A stretch of 13,529 bases of DNA from Nitrospira sp. (GCA_025363325.1 JANYEF010000031.1:1-13529), one strand, 5' to 3'; shown: positions 6,225 to 12,924, counted from the first letter of the stretch. Made by a program: numbers and translations. Notes: generated by a model not told the origin, from the sequence alone.

Positions 6225-7013
6225 TCATCGGCCGATGTCACCTAACGGCTGGTCCGTCACGATCAAGGTCCCGCGCGGATTGGGGGCAAGAATGTTCGAG
6301 GTATCGAGCGCCTCTCGTCCGGGAGTAGGGTGGCAGTCGGGAGTCATTACCAACCCCCAGTGCTGATTCTCGCTGCACGAATTGTCGACGAGGAGCGCTT
6401 CCGCGTGATGAAAAAGTAGAATCCCGCTCAGCATATTCTCCCGGCACCGGTTCCTGACGAGCTCCGGATGGCTCCCAGGGTCCCGCACCGCAATACCGAA
6501 GTGGTGGTTCCTCCTGCAGATATTGTCGGCGATCCTCGGCTGTGCCCCGGCAAACACAAAAATCCCCGATTCGCGGTTGCCGCAGACATCGTTCTCAATA
6601 AATGTCGGCCGAGATTGCGGACCATAAATCACCACACCGGACAGAATACCCTCCGTGGCACGACACTGGGTCACAGCACAAGAGGAATCGAGCAGGTTCA
6701 TCGCGGAATTCTGATCGCTTCCAACGTATCGAAAGGTGATGCCGGAGATGCGTCCGCTTGGGACTTGCTGGAGATAGAGGGGCCCCCCTCGACGTGAAAA
6801 AATCTGCACCTCGTCTCGACCGGCTCCCACCAAATGAATTGGTCGCCCCGTGATAAAGACTTTGTCCTCATAGATCCCCGGACGAACAAAGACCTGGTCA
6901 TACTCTCCAGCATCGAGTAGTGCCGCACTGGGTCGCGAGTATGAGTCGCCGTCATTCGCGTCGACGATCAAGGTCTTTCCTCCGAGTGGATTCGGCGGAG
7001 GATCAGTCTTCAT
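6225..7013 (-). CDS. Right-handed parallel beta-helix protein, no signal peptide
   Basis: A 262-residue protein of the parallel beta-helix (PbH1/NosD-like) superfamily. These fold as stacked three-strand coils and often bind or cleave polysaccharides. After a proline-rich start, residues 14-65 (TLIVDAN, VFVRPGIYEDKVFITGRPIHLVGAG) match the cap region common to beta-helix proteins. Four coils of about 23 residues share the pattern N-x-x-C-x-x-N-x-x-x-G-hydrophobic or a close variant: near 141-154, 163-176, 187-200 and 210-223. A cysteine recurs at 144, 166, 190 and 213. There is no signal peptide, so it may act in the cytoplasm. No catalytic residues can be named. ATG at 7013 has GAAGGGAG (7020-7027) 6 nt upstream. 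A TTG at 7019 would abut that site, so it is rejected. It has its own promoter. Confidence 0.82.
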   Translation of the reverse strand: MKTDPPPNPLGGKTLIVDANDGDSYSRPSAALLDAGEYDQVFVRPGIYEDKVFITGRPIHLVGAGRDEVQIFSRRGGPLYLQQVPSGRISGITFRYVGSDQNSAMNLLDSSCAVTQCRATEGILSGVVIYGPQSRPTFIENDVCGNRESGIFVFAGAQPRIADNICRRNHHFGIAVRDPGSHPELVRNRCRENMLSGILLFHHAEALLVDNSCSENQHWGLVMTPDCHPTPGREALDTSNILAPNPRGTLIVTDQPLGDIGR

Positions 7014-7019
7014 GTCCAA

Positions 7020-7027
7020 CTCCCTTC
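7020..7027 (-). promoter_or_regulatory. Ribosome binding site fixing the beta-helix protein start
   Basis: GAAGGGAG on the minus strand lies 6 nt before ATG 7013 and directly touches TTG 7019, so the ATG is the better start. Confidence 0.6.
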
Positions 7028-7095
7028 ACCGCGCCTTTCTCCCTCTCAGAGTCGTCGCTCTACTTCGGAGACTTTGATCTGAGCGATCGGGTGGC

Positions 7096-7124
7096 ATTAT
7101 TTCGACCACAAGCAAGCAAGTCAA
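7096..7124 (-). promoter_or_regulatory. Promoter of the beta-helix protein gene
   Basis: On the minus strand, TTGACT (7124-7119), a 17-bp spacer, and AATAAT (7101-7096). Ten of twelve bases match consensus with ideal spacing. The predicted start near 7090 leaves a leader of about 75 nt. Confidence 0.65.
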
Positions 7125-7386
7125 GTTCTCCACAAATCATTTACTGAAGCCACTTCGCTGAGAAGTTGGCTCCACTCTGTCAAGCGAGGGGACTGACGCA
7201 CAGATCGTACAAATCTGTCGCTCAGGCAGGGGCAGTCACTCGATAATGTTCGCTATTCAATGGCGCCAAGCTAGTGGATTGTCGTCGGTTTTAGCCACAC
7301 CAGATAGTGGCATGGTGGCATGGCGATTGCGATATCGACGAGGGGATGGTTACCGAGACCGTGCGGAGCAGTACGGAGGTATTACG
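7125..7386. other. Intergenic region between the beta-helix and TPR genes
   Basis: No gene is seen here. It holds a hairpin AGCCACTTC (7148-7156)/GAAGT-T-GGCT (7162-7171), a dyad ACAGAT (7200-7205)/ATCTGT (7213-7218), and a perfect tandem 8-mer GTGGCATG at 7307-7314 and 7315-7322. A weak promoter TTGTCG (7279-7284), 18 bp, GATAGT (7303-7308) could serve the TPR gene; its -10 touches the tandem repeat. An ATG at 7246 is in frame with the TPR gene, but the added segment has no family features. Confidence 0.35.
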
Positions 7387-7899
7387 ATGAAGACGCTAAT
7401 GATCGTGCTCCCAGGATTAATTGCGGTGCTGTTTTCTCTCAATCTCGCCGTCGCCGCCCCCTCCAACATGCAGGATTCGTCTCGGCATCTCTATGATCGA
7501 GTGATGGAGGAGTTCAAGCACAGGGATTATGAGGCCGCGCTGGCTGGTTTTCGATTCTTTCTCGAACTCCACGGGCAGTCCTCGCTGGCAGCCAATGCGC
7601 AATACTGGGTGGGAGAATGTCAGTACCGATTAGGGCGCAACAAGGAAGCCTTGAAATCGTTCTACCACGTCGTGTCCTACTACCCTCTCAGTCCAAAACT
7701 TGCCGCCTCTACCTTAAAGATTGGGCAAACATACACCAGGCTGAAGGATCACGAGAAGGCTCGTATGATGTACGAGCGAGTGGTCGATCAATATCCAGAG
7801 AGCGCAGAAGCTGAGTTGGCACGGAAAGCTCTCGACGCGGCGCCGATGCGGGATGAGGAGCCGACCCCTCAACTGACCGGCAACAGCCCTCCAGACTAG
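7387..7899 (+). CDS. Periplasmic TPR protein, YbgF/CpoB-like
   Basis: A 170-residue exported protein. The signal peptide MKTLMIVLPGLIAVLFSLNL ends with a likely cleavage after AVA (residue 23). Three tetratricopeptide repeats of the YbgF/CpoB type follow. The first is about 33-66 (YDRVMEEFKHRDYEAALAGF), the second about 70-103 (AQYWVGECQYRLGRNKEALK, then VVSYYPLSPK), and the third about 107-140 (STLKIGQTYTRLKDHEKARM, then VVDQYPES). The tail is short and disordered. In other bacteria such proteins coordinate outer-membrane constriction with cell-wall synthesis near Tol-Pal. It lacks the N-terminal coiled coil of CpoB, and no tol-pal genes are nearby, so the precise role is open. The start at 7387 is fixed by GGAGG (7375-7379) 7 nt upstream and by the signal peptide. 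Confidence 0.88.
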   Translation: MKTLMIVLPGLIAVLFSLNLAVAAPSNMQDSSRHLYDRVMEEFKHRDYEAALAGFRFFLELHGQSSLAANAQYWVGECQYRLGRNKEALKSFYHVVSYYPLSPKLAASTLKIGQTYTRLKDHEKARMMYERVVDQYPESAEAELARKALDAAPMRDEEPTPQLTGNSPPD

Positions 7900-7947
7900 A
7901 TCCACCTCAAGACAGATAGAGGACATATTGGCAATTAGCAGCGGCAG

Positions 7948-8460
7948 TCACTCGTCATCGCCGACGCCAAGCAGTTGAGCCAATTGAGGCACTGTATAGG
8001 ATGTGTGGGGCTTCAAGGTTGTCAACGTGATGCCAGCTGCCTGCAGGACAGACTGGATTTCCCGTGTCCGATTGACCTCGTGTTGCTGGGGGGGGAAACC
8101 TTCTTCAAGCAACACAACTTGCTCCGCAGTTTTCGTTCCTGGGTGAACCAGCACAAAGTCGAGTTGCTTCAGCGCGATCTGTCTCAACACCTGCGACCGA
8201 ACCTTTCCTTCCGCCTCGACGCTGACAACAGACCAGAGTGGAACTCTCGCAAAGACAAGATAATGGTCTTCCACGGCCAAACGTATGAGATTGTAGAGCA
8301 GGAGATCAGTGTCAGTTAGCAGAGGCTGGGGACGAAGCGTGACGCCAGGAGGAATGACAAAGGTTTCTTTCTTGACCGGCCCACTGGTTGACGAGACCCA
8401 CAGCCGCCAAATCAGGAAAGCCATGATCGCAATGACAAGACCGATGAATACATTCTCCAT
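7948..8460 (-). CDS. Membrane-anchored DUF2726 protein
   Basis: A 170-residue protein with an N-terminal membrane helix (about residues 4-22) and a basic/polar segment after it, so the rest probably faces the cytoplasm. Residues about 45-155 fit DUF2726: LLLYNLIRLAVEDHYLVFARVPLWSVV at the start, LKQLDFVLVHPGTKTAEQVV (98-117) as the core, then a helix with R131 and R133 (NRTREIQSVLQAAGI). DUF2726 has a restriction-endonuclease-like look in other proteins; the FDFVL-like core is kept, but the usual acidic residue after the second strand reads LLEEGF here. It begins 8 nt after the anmK stop and has no good Shine-Dalgarno, so it is probably translated by coupling. Function unknown; a tail helix (YTVPQLAQLLGVGDDE) ends it. 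Confidence 0.8.
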   Translation of the reverse strand: MENVFIGLVIAIMAFLIWRLWVSSTSGPVKKETFVIPPGVTLRPQPLLTDTDLLLYNLIRLAVEDHYLVFARVPLWSVVSVEAEGKVRSQVLRQIALKQLDFVLVHPGTKTAEQVVLLEEGFPPQQHEVNRTREIQSVLQAAGITLTTLKPHTSYTVPQLAQLLGVGDDE

Positions 8461-8468
8461 TGTGGCAA

Positions 8469-9647
8469 CTATCGCGCAGGAAGGGATTCACGCCAGCGAG
8501 GCCCGTTCGGCACAATCGTGCCAAGGAGTACCGGATGGTTCGCGCCCGTCACAGACGGGATGTTGCCCCACTGCCCCGTCACGGTTTGATAGGCTAAGAG
8601 GGCAAAGGCCACCGCCTCAAACACCTTACTGTCCCACCCCACCGCCTCAAATGTGGTGACCGGAACCGGAGCGAAGACTGTCGTGAGATGGCTCATGATC
8701 GCGCGGTTACGGATGCCACCGCCACCCACCACCACTTCATCGATCTCACCGCTGATCCACCGTCGCGAAGTTCCCACCGCTTTGGCCGTCCACATGCTGC
8801 AGGTCGCCAACAGATCTTCGATCGAGAGTTTCCGTTGCTGCTGAATTGCGATCAGTTCCTCAATGAGATCAGGGCCGAATGCTTCCCGCCCGGTCGATTT
8901 GGGCGGCCGCTTGGACAGAAAGGGATGCGCGAGCAGCTTGCCCAACAGTCGTGAATCGACCTGCCCTTTCATGGCCAGTTTTCCATCACGATCCATCAAG
9001 AGTCGTCCGTCCGTCAACCGCAGCATGAGACTATCCAGCACCATATTGGCCGGCCCCGTATCGAATGCCTGTACCCCGCTGAGGTGCCCCCCTTTCGGCA
9101 CATACGTCACGTTGCTGATGCCCCCGAGATTCACCACCAACCGTGCACGGCGCGCATGTTTCAAGAGCAGCGCATGTGCTACGGGTGTTAGCGGAGCCCC
9201 TTGGCCTCCTGCGGCAATGTCACGCGAACGGAAATTGGCCACGGTAGTAATTCCAGTGCGCTCGGCAATCACCGCCGGCTCGGCAATTTGCAGGGTTGAA
9301 CGAATGGCGCCGACTCCCGGCGCATGGATACCATGCGGAAGGTGGTGCAGGGTTTGGCCATGAGAGCCGATCAGCGCCACATCGCTTGGCAGGATTTTCG
9401 CTTGCCGAATCACATGCAGCGCCGCGTTCGCGAACCATTCGCCGAGCAACGCATTGAGGTGACACACATCTGCGACCGTCCCCGAGACTGACGCGGAGAG
9501 AATGCGCTGCTGTAACGAGCGTGGATAGGCCAGCGTGTCTGCTGCGAGCGTCCGTGCCTTTAGGGCGCGACCTCGTCCGGTAATGTCCACGAGTGCAGCA
9601 TCGACCCCATCACCGGATGTGCCGGACATGAGTCCCACGACGTACAT
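8469..9647 (-). CDS. anmK: Anhydro-N-acetylmuramic acid kinase
   Basis: Hydrolyses and phosphorylates 1,6-anhydro-MurNAc with ATP to MurNAc-6-phosphate, recycling muropeptide sugar released by lytic transglycosylases. The protein is 392 residues, slightly longer than the about 370 typical. The family signature MSGTSGDGVD (7-16) forms the phosphate-binding loop. SHGQT (95-99), SRDIAAGGQGAPL (141-153), NLGGISNVTY (173-182), AFDTGPANMVLD (194-205) with the probable catalytic Asp D196, KSTGREAFG (250-258) and VVGGGGIRN (306-314) follow in the right order. The C-terminus (residues about 360-392) is a lineage-specific extension. GGAGGGG (9661-9655 on the minus strand) lies 7 nt before the ATG. It heads an operon with the DUF2726 gene. 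No murQ (the next step) is in the window. Confidence 0.96.
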   Translation of the reverse strand: MYVVGLMSGTSGDGVDAALVDITGRGRALKARTLAADTLAYPRSLQQRILSASVSGTVADVCHLNALLGEWFANAALHVIRQAKILPSDVALIGSHGQTLHHLPHGIHAPGVGAIRSTLQIAEPAVIAERTGITTVANFRSRDIAAGGQGAPLTPVAHALLLKHARRARLVVNLGGISNVTYVPKGGHLSGVQAFDTGPANMVLDSLMLRLTDGRLLMDRDGKLAMKGQVDSRLLGKLLAHPFLSKRPPKSTGREAFGPDLIEELIAIQQQRKLSIEDLLATCSMWTAKAVGTSRRWISGEIDEVVVGGGGIRNRAIMSHLTTVFAPVPVTTFEAVGWDSKVFEAVAFALLAYQTVTGQWGNIPSVTGANHPVLLGTIVPNGPRWRESLPAR

Positions 9648-9649
9648 TC

Positions 9650-9723
9650 CTTGACCCCTCCAGTGATCATCTAGCTAGAGCTGTAGGATCGCTACGCTAA
9701 TGGAACTATCTGGTGGGGTCAAG
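9650..9723. repeat. Perfect 9-bp inverted repeat in the anmK upstream region
   Basis: CTTGACCCC (9650-9658) and GGGGTCAAG (9715-9723). The left copy overlaps the anmK Shine-Dalgarno and the right copy supplies a minus-strand TTGACC that could be the anmK -35 box (with TAGCGT, 9699-9694, as a weak -10). A 10-bp palindrome TCTAGCTAGA (9670-9679) lies between the copies. Confidence 0.45.
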
Positions 9724-9762
9724 TAGGGAAGACATCACAACCGAACTCCAGCAGGCTGCGGA

Positions 9763-9773
9763 AACATTATGTT
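9763..9773. promoter_or_regulatory. Candidate operator palindrome between anmK and znuA
   Basis: AACAT-T-ATGTT is a perfect odd-centred dyad in an AT-rich pocket. Metal regulators of the Fur/Zur group bind AT-rich dyads of this kind, and a zinc transporter operon starts downstream. It is about 210 bp from znuA, which weakens the case. A second perfect palindrome, ACTTCGAAGT, lies at 9784-9793. Confidence 0.3.
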
Positions 9774-9813
9774 GGCATGCTTGACTTCGAAGTTCTGCAC
9801 GTGTGGCACAAGC

Positions 9814-9903
9814 CCGGTCTGTCTGGTTATCTGGTCTCTCTGGTTCATCTGGTTAGTTTCGTTCAACCAAAAAACCAGACAGATCAGACAAACTAAACAA
9901 CGG
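9814..9903. repeat. Palindromic repeat element with 9-nt period
   Basis: The left half is built of 9-base units beginning TCTGGT: TCTGGTTA (9822-9829), TCTGGTCTC (9830-9838), TCTGGTTCA (9839-9847), TCTGGTTAG (9848-9856), then TTTCGTTCA. The right half has complementary-type units ACCAGACAG (9874-9882), ATCAGACAA (9883-9891), ACTAAACAA (9892-9900). TCTGTCTGGTT (9818-9828) and AACCAGACAGA (9873-9883) are perfect 11-bp inverted copies; CCG/CGG flank the whole. It looks like a dispersed intergenic palindrome (REP-like) rather than a gene. Confidence 0.65.
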
Positions 9904-9981
9904 TTTTCATACGCTGGCCGATGTTTTCAGTATCCTGGGAGAGCTCAACCTACGTCGTTGCGTTGACAACAAGAGGGCCCA

Positions 9982-10929
9982 ATGTTAGCGTCCTCGACCA
10001 TGCCGAATCTTCGTTTGGTGCGCCTTCTCTGGGCCATCCTCATTTGTCACAGTTTGCTTTTCGCGCCGCTGCTCCTTGCCGCCGCTCCTATGGAGCCTCT
10101 CAATATCGTGGTCACAATTCCTGTCTTGAAGGACCTGACCGAACAAGTCGGCGGACCCCACGTACGGGTAACCTCCCTACTGAGCGGCTATGAAAACGAA
10201 CATACCTATTCCCCTAAACCGAGCGATCTCGTCGCCGTCCGGAAAGCTCGGCTGCTGTTCGAAGTCGGTATCGGGCTTGAAGTTTGGGTGTCCTCGTTGG
10301 TGAAAAACGCCGGGAGCGCATCACTCCGAGTCGTCACCACGTCCAAAGGCATCGCGCTTCTCCGCGACAAATCGGACCATGACGGCGAGGCTCATGCCGG
10401 CGGAGAAGATGAACGGGGGAATCCTCACGTATGGATGGATCCTGAGAATGCGATGACGATGATGCGGCACATCACGGAAGCACTCATTCAGGCAGACCCG
10501 ACGCATGCGGCGGAGTACCGAACGAATCAGGCCTCCTATCTTCGTAAACTAGACCAACTACGAGGGGACCTGAGTGAACGGATCACACGCGTGGCCGACC
10601 GGCGATTCATCGCCCATCATCCGGCCTGGCCGTACTTCGCGAGACGCTTTGGCTTCGAGATCGTCGGGACGATCCAACCGCAATCCGTGAGCGAGCCATC
10701 GGCGCTCCACCTTCACGGCCTCATCGTGAAGATCAAAAAAGATCGGATCAAGGTCGTGGTCTCGGAAATTCAATTGAGCCAAAAGATTCCTGTTTTGTTG
10801 GCCAAGGAGACCGGCGCACGCGTGGTGGTGCTCACCACTCTCCCGGGAGGCCTCCCCAACACGGACACGTATCTCGACATGCTCCGTTACAATGTGCTCC
10901 AATTGGCCAACGCGCTGGATCCAGCCTAG
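9982..10929 (+). CDS. znuA: Zinc-type ABC transporter substrate-binding protein (cluster A-I)
   Basis: Captures a divalent metal, most likely Zn2+, in the periplasm and delivers it to the permease. 315 residues. A long signal peptide (hydrophobic 12-34, cleavage near LLLAAA) is followed by IVVTIPVLKDL, the first strand. The expected histidine ligands are visible: H74 in ENEHTYSPKPSD with E73 beside it (as in ZnuA), H149 in GNPHVWMDPENA and H213 in AHHPAWPYFARRFG. An acidic His-containing loop (129-146, SDHDGEAHAGGEDE) precedes H149, a zinc-family mark. The DPLG-type aspartate segment near the C-terminus reads LTTLPGG instead. GAGGG (9973-9977) precedes the ATG. First gene of a three-gene operon with ATPase and permease. 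Mn or Fe cannot be excluded from sequence alone. Confidence 0.9.
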   Translation: MLASSTMPNLRLVRLLWAILICHSLLFAPLLLAAAPMEPLNIVVTIPVLKDLTEQVGGPHVRVTSLLSGYENEHTYSPKPSDLVAVRKARLLFEVGIGLEVWVSSLVKNAGSASLRVVTTSKGIALLRDKSDHDGEAHAGGEDERGNPHVWMDPENAMTMMRHITEALIQADPTHAAEYRTNQASYLRKLDQLRGDLSERITRVADRRFIAHHPAWPYFARRFGFEIVGTIQPQSVSEPSALHLHGLIVKIKKDRIKVVVSEIQLSQKIPVLLAKETGARVVVLTTLPGGLPNTDTYLDMLRYNVLQLANALDPA

Positions 10930-10983
10930 CGGTTGATAGGCATCCATCCCCAGCGGCTTGTGCCAAGAGGAATGCTCAACGAC

Positions 10984-11778
10984 ATGCCAAGTCAGTCGCT
11001 CCCTATCATTCACTTCGATCATGCGACCTTTGGGTTTCCTGGGGTGGTGGCGCTTGAGGATATCTCCCTCGAGATTCATTCCGGTGAGTTCGTGGGGGTT
11101 ATCGGACCCAACGGGTCAGGAAAGACGACCCTCTGCCGCGCGGTCCTCGGTTTGATGGCCCCGCTGAAAGGTCACCTCAGAATTTTCGATTGCGCCTGTG
11201 ATGAGCTACGCTGTCACCATCGGGCCAAGATCGGCTACCTGCCCCAGAAGGGAGTCGTTGATCGCAACTTTCCCGTCACGGTACTGGAAACCGTCATGAT
11301 GGGACGATACGGCGCATTAGGTCTGTTCACGCGGCCATCAGGAAACGATCGCACGATCGCGCTGGACGCCCTGGCTCATGTGGGGATGGAGGGGCATCGG
11401 GACAGTGCTCTGGGCCACCTCTCTGGAGGACAACAGCAGCGAGTCTTCATCGCCAGAGCGTTGGCCCAGCAACCACAAGTCTTGTTGCTCGACGAGCCAA
11501 CGACTGGGCTGGATATCACGACGCAGCACAATGTCGTTGAGTTAGTACAGCATCTGCACGAAGAGTTAGGCTTGACCGTCCTCTTGATCACCCATGACAT
11601 TAATATGATCCGTTCGCGGGTGGACCGGCTCGTGCTCCTCAAGACTCGCCTCTACGCCGCCGGGCCGCCTGCCGATGTCCTGAAGCCAGACATTCTCAGC
11701 CAGGTCTACGGGAAAGACCTGGTCATCACGGAACGGGACACCATCATCGTCGAGGACTACCACCACCATCATCATTGA
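10984..11778 (+). CDS. znuC: Metal ABC transporter ATPase with C-terminal His5 tail
   Basis: Powers metal import with the permease downstream. Counting from ATG 10984 gives 264 residues, normal for ZnuC/MntB-type ATPases. Motifs: Walker A GPNGSGKTT (41-49), Q-loop LPQKG (Q88), signature LSGGQQQR (146-153), Walker B VLLLDEPT (166-173), H-loop ITHD (H204). The protein ends EDYHHHHH, five histidines coded CAC/CAT, a likely metal-binding tail. Start choice: the frame is open from TTG 10933, and ATGs occur at 10972 and 10984. AAGAGG (10965-10970) lies 1 nt from the former and 13 nt from the latter, so 10984 is preferred though not certain. It is 54 nt after the binding protein gene and 12 nt before the permease gene. 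Confidence 0.92.
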   Translation: MPSQSLPIIHFDHATFGFPGVVALEDISLEIHSGEFVGVIGPNGSGKTTLCRAVLGLMAPLKGHLRIFDCACDELRCHHRAKIGYLPQKGVVDRNFPVTVLETVMMGRYGALGLFTRPSGNDRTIALDALAHVGMEGHRDSALGHLSGGQQQRVFIARALAQQPQVLLLDEPTTGLDITTQHNVVELVQHLHEELGLTVLLITHDINMIRSRVDRLVLLKTRLYAAGPPADVLKPDILSQVYGKDLVITERDTIIVEDYHHHHH

Positions 11779-11790
11779 TCATGCAGTACG

Positions 11791-12615
11791 ATGCTTGACC
11801 TGCTCGCGTATGACTTTATACAGCGTTCTCTCCTGGCGGCCGCGCTCGTTGGCGCCTTGTGCTCGACGATCGGTGTCTTCGTCGTGCTACGAGGGTTGGC
11901 GTTTATGGGAGCCGGCACGGCACATGCGGCGTTTGCCGGAGTCGCGCTCGGATTTTTGATAGGCTGGCCGCCGCTGCTCATGGCCTTGCTGTTTGGCCTC
12001 GCCACGGTCTGGATCACGGGATGGATGGAAGAAAAAGGCCGGATGAAACTCGATGTCTCCATCGGCATTCTCTATACCGCCACCATGGCCCTGGCGATTC
12101 TCTTCATCGGCTTGATGAAGACCTATAACGCCGAGGTCTATGGCTACCTCTTTGGAAATGTGCTGGCAGTGACCAGCGTGGAACTACTCACCATTGCCGG
12201 ATTGAGCATCGTCGTCATCGGGGCGATTGTGCTCTTCTCGAAAGAACTCTACTTCATCGCCTTCGACCAAGAAATGGCGGAAGCCTCCGGGGTGCCGGCC
12301 CGGCGTATATTTTTCCTCTTGCTGACTCTGGTCGCCCTCACGGTGGTGATATCTCTCAAGACCGTCGGCGCAATCCTTGTCTTCGCGATGATTCTGATTC
12401 CTGCCTCCACCGCCTACCAACTGACGCATAGTCTCTCGACGCTGACCTGGTATTCGATCCTCATCGGCATCACCTGTTCAGTCGGGGGAGTACTCATATC
12501 TTCTTACTGGGATGTCCCCTCGGGTCCTGCCATTGTGTTGCTCGCCACACTGCTGTTCTTTGTTGCGGTCGTTTTTTCTCCCAAGAGACAGCGGCGGTCG
12601 CTCGCTGTCAATTGA
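11791..12615 (+). CDS. znuB: Metal ABC transporter permease, ABC-3 family
   Basis: Integral inner-membrane channel of the metal importer. 274 residues with about eight hydrophobic segments (roughly 14-34, 37-58, 60-77, 92-109, 125-150, 173-190, 193-209, 222-264 as two). Family marks: FVVLRGLAFMGAGTAHAAFAG (the conserved SHA-like loop of ABC-3 permeases, here THAAFAGVALG, 44-54) and the cytoplasmic coupling loop FDQEMAEASGVPARR (158-172), followed by KTVGAILVFAMILIPASTA (190-207). The C-terminus is basic (SPKRQRR), cytoplasmic. There is no Shine-Dalgarno; the start lies 12 nt after the ATPase stop, so translation is probably coupled. Last gene of the operon. Confidence 0.93.
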   Translation: MLDLLAYDFIQRSLLAAALVGALCSTIGVFVVLRGLAFMGAGTAHAAFAGVALGFLIGWPPLLMALLFGLATVWITGWMEEKGRMKLDVSIGILYTATMALAILFIGLMKTYNAEVYGYLFGNVLAVTSVELLTIAGLSIVVIGAIVLFSKELYFIAFDQEMAEASGVPARRIFFLLLTLVALTVVISLKTVGAILVFAMILIPASTAYQLTHSLSTLTWYSILIGITCSVGGVLISSYWDVPSGPAIVLLATLLFFVAVVFSPKRQRRSLAVN

Positions 12616-12924
12616 TCTCAGCTCCATGTCACGTTGTGGCATCCGGCCCTCATCTGTTCTCATGTCGGCTCTCCCCCTGTAGGGCTACAGATACAAAACT
12701 GTGTCGGCAATGAGTCATGATTTCACAAGCGGAACGGCACCATGACTGCCTCTGAATCGCTCAGCAATCATGATAGGCATAAGTTTTCAATTTGATTGGG
12801 CTATTACCCTTCAACCCATTACAATCCGTACAAGGGAAATAGAGGTACCGAACTTGCGTTGTAATGCGGATAGCAGGCGTATCTGTAGCCTATTTACATC
12901 ATTACATCACGGAGGATTTATTTT
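12616..12924. other. 309-bp intergenic region before the outer-membrane protein gene
   Basis: No gene is visible. It holds a tight dyad CTGTAG-GG-CTACAG (12677-12690) without a T-run. It also holds an inverted pair CATTACAA (12817-12824)/TTGTAATG (12859-12866) and a tandem 8-mer TTACATCA at 12894-12901 and 12902-12909 ending just before the ribosome binding site GGAGG (12911-12915). No convincing -35/-10 pair is seen, so the promoter may depend on a regulator binding these repeats. Confidence 0.4.

Noticed and set aside
7246..7386. Longer start for the periplasmic TPR protein
   Set aside because: It would bury the signal peptide 47 residues inside the protein. GGAGG before 7387 gives a proper start.
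7231..7954. Direct repeat GGCAGTCACTCG at 7231-7242 and 7943-7954
   Set aside because: Only 12 bp, no surrounding similarity, and the second copy overlaps the end of the DUF2726 gene. It is probably coincidence.
9769..9966. 65-codon plus-strand frame between anmK and znuA
   Set aside because: It runs through the 9-nt repeat, so its product is an artefact of the repeat. No ribosome binding site is seen.
10933..10983. TTG start (10933) or ATG 10972 for the transporter ATPase
   Set aside because: TTG 10933 has no ribosome binding site, and AAGAGG is only 1 nt from ATG 10972. ATG 10984 has acceptable spacing, though 10972 cannot be fully excluded.
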